Shown here piece by piece: positions 59,614-64,000 of a stretch of DNA of 64,000 nt. Where the stretch lies: contig JAWKRG010000005.1 of NCBI GenBank assembly GCA_041389725.1, positions 310,001 through 374,000 on the forward strand, given 5' to 3'. The position numbers and the translations under genes were made by a program. The DNA is from Polyangiaceae bacterium (lineage in GTDB: Bacteria; Myxococcota_A; Polyangia; Polyangiales; Polyangiaceae). The first letter of the stretch is position 1; each line of letters starts with the position of its first letter. The notes under the pieces were generated by a model, which searched no databases, was not told where the DNA came from, and worked only from the letters and a program-made list of their open reading frames with translations.

Positions 59614-60219
59614 TCAGAAGGCGTCGAACAAGCCGCCCAGAAGCTCGAAGGCGCCTTCCGCCAGGCCGCTGCCCACTTCCGCCGCGATGCCTGCGCCTTC
59701 GGCGACGTCACCAGCGTCGACCCAGTCCAAGGCTTCGACGCCGACTTCGACGGCATCTTCGCCATGGTCTTCCACCAATTGCATCGCGCGACCGCCGCCG
59801 GGAGCTTCCGTCCCCACTACTGCTGCTGCGGCAACGGCGCCTACAGTTCCACGATACGCACGCTCCGCGGCGAAGGCTCGGGCGACGCTCTCCAGTTCGT
59901 TGCGATCGAACCAGGTACCGTGCGATTGGCATACGTCCAGTTCCACCCGCGCGTTGGAGAGAAAGGTCTGCTGCAGCGGCTGCGCGCACACGGGACACGC
60001 GATGGGTCCTTGGGTGTGCACGGGCTGAGCAGAGCGAGCAACGCTCTCCGCCAAGAACAGCGTGCGGTCACAGAGCGTTTGCGTCAGACGCTGGCTCGCC
60101 GTCGTGCCGAGCCAAATGCCACCGCAACGCCCGCAGCCACGCACGCTTCCCATCGGAGTTTCGCCGACGAACATCGCCACGCCACAGCGTGGACACGCAA
60201 CGGGTAACTCCGCTTCCAT
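59614..60219 (-). CDS. Zinc-finger protein (TFIIB-type fingers)
   Basis: The product has 201 residues from ATG 60219 (GTG 60225 is also in frame). It has two TFIIB-type zinc fingers (CPRCGVAMFVGETPMGSVRG with CGRCGG, then CPVCAQPLQQTF with CQSHGTWFDRNELE). A Gly/Ala/acidic-rich C-terminal tail of about 85 residues follows. No DNA-binding partner is clear. Confidence 0.75.
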   Translation of the reverse strand: MEAELPVACPRCGVAMFVGETPMGSVRGCGRCGGIWLGTTASQRLTQTLCDRTLFLAESVARSAQPVHTQGPIACPVCAQPLQQTFLSNARVELDVCQSHGTWFDRNELESVARAFAAERAYRGTVGAVAAAAVVGTEAPGGGRAMQLVEDHGEDAVEVGVEALDWVDAGDVAEGAGIAAEVGSGLAEGAFELLGGLFDAF

Positions 60220-60566
60220 GGGCACAGCCTAGCAAACATCAACGCGGTGGCGCGTTCTGGGTCCCTCGACACCCAGTCCGCGCGCGACTGAACTACCGTC
60301 GAACGTGCGCCCGCTTCTCATGTGGTCTCAGAAGAACCCGTTGCCTTCTGCAGGCAGCGACCCTCCCTCCATTCTCCCCCCTATTCCCTTGTCTCCGAGG
60401 AAGCGATTTTGCAGATTACAAATGAAATGTTGAATTGCAAGAAGTGCACCCGTGACGGTCGAATCGCGGGCCGCTCCACCCGCTGGGTCGTCGCTGGGCC
60501 AGGCAGCGGACAAACTGGACACGAGGAGTAGGTCTCAAAATCTCCCGTCGCCGCACGGCCGATCGC
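60220..60566. other. 347-bp gap, AT-rich patch, no gene
   Basis: Apart from the possible promoter at 60413-60440 I see no gene. A 69-codon open frame on the plus strand (60322-60531) has no ribosome site and no family character. Confidence 0.4.
60413..60440 (-). promoter_or_regulatory. Possible sigma-70 promoter for the zinc-finger gene
   Basis: On the minus strand TTGCAA (60440-60435), a 16-base spacer and TAATCT (60418-60413) lie in an AT-rich patch unlike the rest of the gap, about 195 bases upstream of the zinc-finger start. The -35 and -10 are each only partly consensus. Confidence 0.25.
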
Positions 60567-61691
60567 TCAGCGCAGTTCGTACTTCCCAAGTGGAGTGTCC
60601 CCTTCCAGGAAGAACTCCCAGGTACCCGCCGGCAGTCGGATGGATCGGGTCGAGGTTCCGAGCGACATTCCGGCCCCGTTGCTGCCCACGTTCCGAACCG
60701 AGTAGCTGCTGCCGTTGGGTCTCGGCAGATCGTCCGGGCATCCGTCATCGTTGGGCACGAAGGACGGGGCCAACTCGGTGACCTGGGTCAGGGTCATTCG
60801 CGTGGAGACACCCTTGAATCGTCTGCCTTCACAGTAGCGACGTCCGGTCATTGCGGGTCCAGTCCGCAGCAACACTCCTGACGAGGTCGGCCCGTTGTTG
60901 GTCGACGAGCTGGTGCCGGTCGCGGGCTTCGGCTTAGCGGGACACTGGTTGTAGCGCGGTGGCAGAATCGTGAAGGGCTGTTCCTTCTTTACGCGCCCGC
61001 CCCACAGGGAGACCTCGAGCATCCGTTGACCCAGCGCAGCCGTCGGTTCTACGTCAATCCAAACCCGCAGACAGTTCGTGCCCAAGCACGAGGTGTCCGG
61101 CGCGAGGATGACTGCGCGCGCTCCAGGCCCCTGGGTCACGAATACCGCATCCGCCAACGCAACGTTGGTGCCGCGCACGCGGAAGGTCGTACCGCCCGTT
61201 TCTGGACAAAGCGATGAAACCGGCACGGCAGGTTGCGGGCCATCGAGACGATCGATGCCGAAAGGCGGCGGCGCCACGTTGTTCTTGCAGTCCTGGCGCG
61301 GATTGAAGGTGGTGGACTGAAGCGTTCGGGTCTGACACTTGTTGACACCGCCAACGCTGACCTTGCTCGTGCCAGGCGGACAGACGGTGTTGGTCTTGCA
61401 GACGTTCGAAGGAAAGCTGCAGGCCGAATGCGCGGAGTCCGTGTACCTGAATCCCGGCACCGCTCCGGAAGGGACGGGTGCGTTGGGCTTGGAGACTTGC
61501 TTGGGCCAGTTCGCGCAATTGATGTTGCAGAGGACATCCGTGTGCGAGGGGACCCACTCCAGCTTCGCCGCGGAGGTCGGCAAGAGGTCGCAGGGGTCGC
61601 CTGCCATGGCCGTGCCGCCCATCAGGAACGCAGTGCCCGCCGCAGTCAGCGAGATCGCGAAGATACGTCGTGCCAGGAATCGTTTGCCCAA
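60567..61691 (-). CDS. Exported protein with IPT/TIG-like region
   Basis: The start is TTG 61691, supported by GGAGG six bases upstream. The 374-residue protein has a signal peptide ending AMA (about residue 30). A Cys-rich middle (CDLLPTSAAKLEWVPSHTDV, CNINC, ACSFPSNVCKTNTVC) precedes an IPT/TIG-like strand run (TTFRVRGTNVALADAVFVTQ). The C-terminal region has RRYCEGRRFKG and SYSVRNVGSNGAGMSLGTST. No known family. It is probably secreted. Confidence 0.65.
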   Translation of the reverse strand: MGKRFLARRIFAISLTAAGTAFLMGGTAMAGDPCDLLPTSAAKLEWVPSHTDVLCNINCANWPKQVSKPNAPVPSGAVPGFRYTDSAHSACSFPSNVCKTNTVCPPGTSKVSVGGVNKCQTRTLQSTTFNPRQDCKNNVAPPPFGIDRLDGPQPAVPVSSLCPETGGTTFRVRGTNVALADAVFVTQGPGARAVILAPDTSCLGTNCLRVWIDVEPTAALGQRMLEVSLWGGRVKKEQPFTILPPRYNQCPAKPKPATGTSSSTNNGPTSSGVLLRTGPAMTGRRYCEGRRFKGVSTRMTLTQVTELAPSFVPNDDGCPDDLPRPNGSSYSVRNVGSNGAGMSLGTSTRSIRLPAGTWEFFLEGDTPLGKYELR

Positions 61692-61697
61692 GGTCCA

Positions 61698-61702
61698 CCT
61701 CC
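61698..61702 (-). promoter_or_regulatory. Shine-Dalgarno site deciding a TTG start
   Basis: GGAGG on the minus strand lies six bases before TTG 61691 and supports the TTG start of the exported protein. Confidence 0.6.
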
Positions 61703-61980
61703 GAAGGATTCGTGCTCAATAACGAAGCGTCGTCCCATTGCCGATGTCGTGAAACCGCTGCGATGCAGCGCGCAGCCGCAACTCAACGATGCCGTGTTCC
61801 AGCGTGGGGGCTGAGGCTCGAGCTCGCAACCGGATCGCGACAAACGTCGCCCGGCGTCGGCATCATTACCGAACAAATGACTATTCGAGAGCGGACGCAG
61901 AGTTGGCGACGCGTTGCGTGCCACTCAGCATGACTCCTGCCCGTTCGGGGCGGTCAAAGTCGCAGATTGCCGAGGCGACG

Positions 61981-62706
61981 CTAGCGCAGGTTGCGCCGGA
62001 ACAGCGAGTGCAGGCGTTCCCAATGTCGCTCGGACGCCGCTCGATCGTAGTTCTGATGTCCGGGCGGCGCGAAGCCGTGGTGGTGGCCGCGATAGCGCTC
62101 GATGCGATGCCGGACGTCGGCCTTGCGCAGCACTTCATGAATCGTCTTCAAGTCCGAGTCGGGTGCCGTGGGGTCGTCGTCCGCCCAGGCGAAGTAGAGT
62201 TCTGCCGTGATGTCACTCACGTTGAGGTGCGTGGAATCCGGCTTGTCCGTGACGAACCAGGCGCCGTGGATAGACGCCGCCGCCTTGACCACGTCGGGCA
62301 TGGCGTTGGCGACCGCGACGGCGAATGGGCCACTCATGCAGTAGCCCACGACGCCGACCTTGTCGGTCTGCGCGTACTTGCTCTGCTCCGCGTCGGCCAC
62401 CAGCGTCTTCGCGTCGCTCACGATTCGCGCCTTGGTCAAGCTGGCCATCAGCTCCTTGCGTCGATGCATGTCCTCGTCGCTGGCACCGAACTCGCGGAAA
62501 GGCTCGTCGCGATAATAGAGATACGGCAACATCACGTAGTACCCCGCCGATGCCAGGCGCGACGCCATGTCGATGAGCGCGGGGCGAATGCTGGGCGCGT
62601 CCATCAGGTACAGGACCATCGGAAATGGACCGCCTTCGTCAGGATGCAGAATGTAGGTCGGCATCACGCCGTCGGGGGTCTGGATATCGATGCGCTCCTC
62701 GATCAT
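61981..62706 (-). CDS. Dienelactone-hydrolase-family protein
   Basis: The start is ATG 62706 (241 residues). The alpha/beta-hydrolase triad is the dienelactone-hydrolase type: Cys123 in GYCMSG, an Asp in WADDDPTAP (about 176-178) and His210 in HHHGFAPPG. N-terminal PMVLYLMDAPSIRPALIDMA matches the family. No signal peptide. Substrate is unknown: a lactone, ester or a non-catechol relative. Confidence 0.9.
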   Translation of the reverse strand: MIEERIDIQTPDGVMPTYILHPDEGGPFPMVLYLMDAPSIRPALIDMASRLASAGYYVMLPYLYYRDEPFREFGASDEDMHRRKELMASLTKARIVSDAKTLVADAEQSKYAQTDKVGVVGYCMSGPFAVAVANAMPDVVKAAASIHGAWFVTDKPDSTHLNVSDITAELYFAWADDDPTAPDSDLKTIHEVLRKADVRHRIERYRGHHHGFAPPGHQNYDRAASERHWERLHSLFRRNLR

Positions 62707-62761
62707 GCGCAAACGGTAGCGCCGCCGCGCGCAACCCACAACGCCCGTATGCAGCACAGAC

Positions 62762-64000
62762 TCAGCCGCCACTCCGTTGGCGGATCACCTTGCCGACTTC
62801 GCGCAAGCGCCGGATCGTCGGGCTCTGCTTCTGATACTTGCCCCAGAAGAACCAGTCGCCGCCGCCGTAGTTGGTCAGTCGCGAATAGACCTGATCCGCC
62901 TCCGCCAACGCTGCGCGCGCGTTCGGGTCCGCCGGGTTGGCCTCGAGCCAGCGCGTGTACGCTTCCAACGCCAGCCAGCGCTCGGTGCTGCGTGTCAGCG
63001 CCGCCTGGATTTGGCGCGCCTCCTTGGACCCCTTGGGTAGCGACTCCCAGTGCGAAGAGATCCCACGATAAAAGGACGACTCTTCACCGAAGAACAGCTG
63101 TCCGCTGTTGGACTCGAAGAAGCGCGCGAGCTCCAGCCACTTTCCCTGCTGCGCCAAAGTGCCGGCCTTCCTGAGCAGGCCCGCGCGATTCGGGTCGACG
63201 CGATCCATCAGGCGAGCGGCCTGTCGCCACTTGTCCTGGCGAGCGAGGCGCGTGGCAAGCTCGATGCGCGCGTCCAGGGCCAGCTCGGCGTCTTTGGACT
63301 TCACGAGCCGCTCGAGGCCTGGCGTCGACACGCGTGCCCTCACCAGATAGCGACGCACTTCTCCAGAGATCCCTTTGACCTGGGCAGCCTGCTCGAGCTT
63401 GCCGTTGGAAAGGTGCGCCTTCACGAGGAGCTGTGCCTGCATCGCGTCGGAGGGGATCTTCTCGAGTTGGCTGCGAGCAAGGTCAGGCTTGCCCGCGCGC
63501 ATCCAAGCCACGGCCGTGAGCTTGGCAGCCAAGGGGCTGATGGTCCGCGCGTCCCTCGGCAGTTGCGCTTGCATGCCGCCATGCCTCGCGCTCCAGGCCA
63601 ACAAGCGCTCCTTCAAGTTGCGCCGGTTCGGTGCGCGCGCGGCAAGCTGCCACCACTTCTGCCAGCGCGCAGTCGTCACCGTGGCGTCATTCGCCAGCGC
63701 TGCTACGAGCAGGGGCTCCGTGATCGCGTCGACCTGGGTCGCTGTCGGCTCCACGCCTTGCACGCGCAGGTACCGCATTTCGTACACGACGCGGCCGAGG
63801 TGGCGCGGGTAGACGTCGATCAGCGCCTGCCAGGCGCCCGCGGCGTCGCCCTGCAAGTAGGCGACGCGAAGCTCGGAAAGCCGCGCCAGATCCACTAGGG
63901 GATGCTTGGGATGGGCCGCTCGCCAGCGAACGAAAGCGTCGCGCAGGCTCTTGAAGGTCGCCGCCGGCACCTGCTGCTGAATCGCCCGGCGATAGCCATT
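62762..64000 (-). CDS. TPR-like helical protein, N-terminus outside window
   Basis: The frame is open across the window end, so the N-terminus is missing; a GTG at 63970 is an internal possibility only. Visible are about 412 residues of TPR/soluble-transglycosylase-like helical hairpins (LERLVKSKDAELALDARIEL, TRLARQDKWRQAARLMDRVD, AGTLAQQGKWLELARFFESN). This resembles the Slt70-type U-domain. It ends GGDWFFWGKYQKQSPTIRRL. It might be the scaffold part of a lytic transglycosylase, but the catalytic domain is not present in the visible part. Confidence 0.6.
   Translation of the reverse strand, partial: NGYRRAIQQQVPAATFKSLRDAFVRWRAAHPKHPLVDLARLSELRVAYLQGDAAGAWQALIDVYPRHLGRVVYEMRYLRVQGVEPTATQVDAITEPLLVAALANDATVTTARWQKWWQLAARAPNRRNLKERLLAWSARHGGMQAQLPRDARTISPLAAKLTAVAWMRAGKPDLARSQLEKIPSDAMQAQLLVKAHLSNGKLEQAAQVKGISGEVRRYLVRARVSTPGLERLVKSKDAELALDARIELATRLARQDKWRQAARLMDRVDPNRAGLLRKAGTLAQQGKWLELARFFESNSGQLFFGEESSFYRGISSHWESLPKGSKEARQIQAALTRSTERWLALEAYTRWLEANPADPNARAALAEADQVYSRLTNYGGGDWFFWGKYQKQSPTIRRLREVGKVIRQRSGG

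Noticed and set aside
60322..60531. 69-codon open frame in the gap before the exported protein gene
   Set aside because: It has no ribosome site, no signal or domain, and lies in low-complexity sequence.
1..64000. tRNA, rRNA, prophage or insertion sequence
   Set aside because: Reading both strands I found no TpsiC-loop-like tRNA signature outside coding genes, no rRNA sequence, no transposase or integrase motif, and no terminal inverted repeats with target duplications.

Overview
The window is high-GC DNA, densely coded on both strands, from what is most likely a myxobacterium (Myxococcota, probably order Polyangiales). The basis is the mix of features rather than any marker gene. There are Hanks-type Ser/Thr kinases with a single membrane anchor, FHA-domain sigma-54 activators, many lipoproteins with Gly/Ser/Ala-rich linkers after the lipid cysteine, beta-propeller surface proteins (RCC1, FG-GAP/VCBS, kelch-like), Cys-TM-Arg C-terminal tails of the MYXO-CTERM type, and AgmX/PglI-like and SUMF1-like lipoproteins. 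I see no rRNA, tRNA, CRISPR array, prophage or insertion sequence.

Layout. 1-8.3 kb: a truncated PQQ-type lipoprotein, a small membrane protein, a large cellobiose-phosphorylase-like protein, a GGDEF diguanylate cyclase, an AAA/DUF4143 ATPase with a probable leaderless promoter and operator, and a VOC protein. 8.4-16.9 kb: a Sel1-repeat lipoprotein, an alkyl-sulfatase-like hydrolase, a truncated antitoxin remnant, a large ATPase/TPR regulator with a C-terminal winged helix, and two lipoproteins. 17-21.5 kb: signalling cassette A (FHA sigma-54 activator, TPR membrane protein, Ser/Thr kinase, small Cys-rich lipoprotein). 21.5-32.1 kb: mixed housekeeping and accessory genes (DUF1028, phosphotransferase, parvulin, FG-GAP lipoprotein, two zinc ribbons, YiiX-like, GNAT) ending in a VapBC pair. 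32.1-43.3 kb: a secretome island of beta-propeller proteins, an RCC1 lipoprotein and a pectate-lyase-like lipoprotein, with signalling cassette B (TPR protein, kinase, divergent FHA activator) inside it. 43.4-64 kb: thioesterase, DUF2330, LysR plus NmrA pair, DUF4336, RCC1 and SUMF1 lipoproteins, a membrane-protein operon headed by a 54-residue peptide, FG-GAP/VCBS lipoprotein, zinc-finger protein, dienelactone hydrolase and a TPR-type protein cut by the window end.

How genes may work together. The clearest system-level signal is the repeated trio of Ser/Thr kinase, signal-peptide TPR protein with a C-terminal membrane hairpin, and FHA-sigma-54 activator. It occurs twice, 20 kb apart, in different gene orders. 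FHA domains bind phosphothreonine, so a kinase-to-activator relay is a reasonable inference, with the TPR protein as an envelope partner. Around cassette B lie exported propeller proteins and a pectate-lyase-like enzyme. Two of these share an ungapped 41-bp upstream block at the same distance from their start codons, so they are probably co-regulated. Separate repeat signals include a roughly 50-bp intergenic element in three copies (4.5, 10.2 and 30.0 kb), a 36-bp tandem direct repeat beside one copy, and oppositely oriented heptamer repeats at 55.6-55.8 kb.
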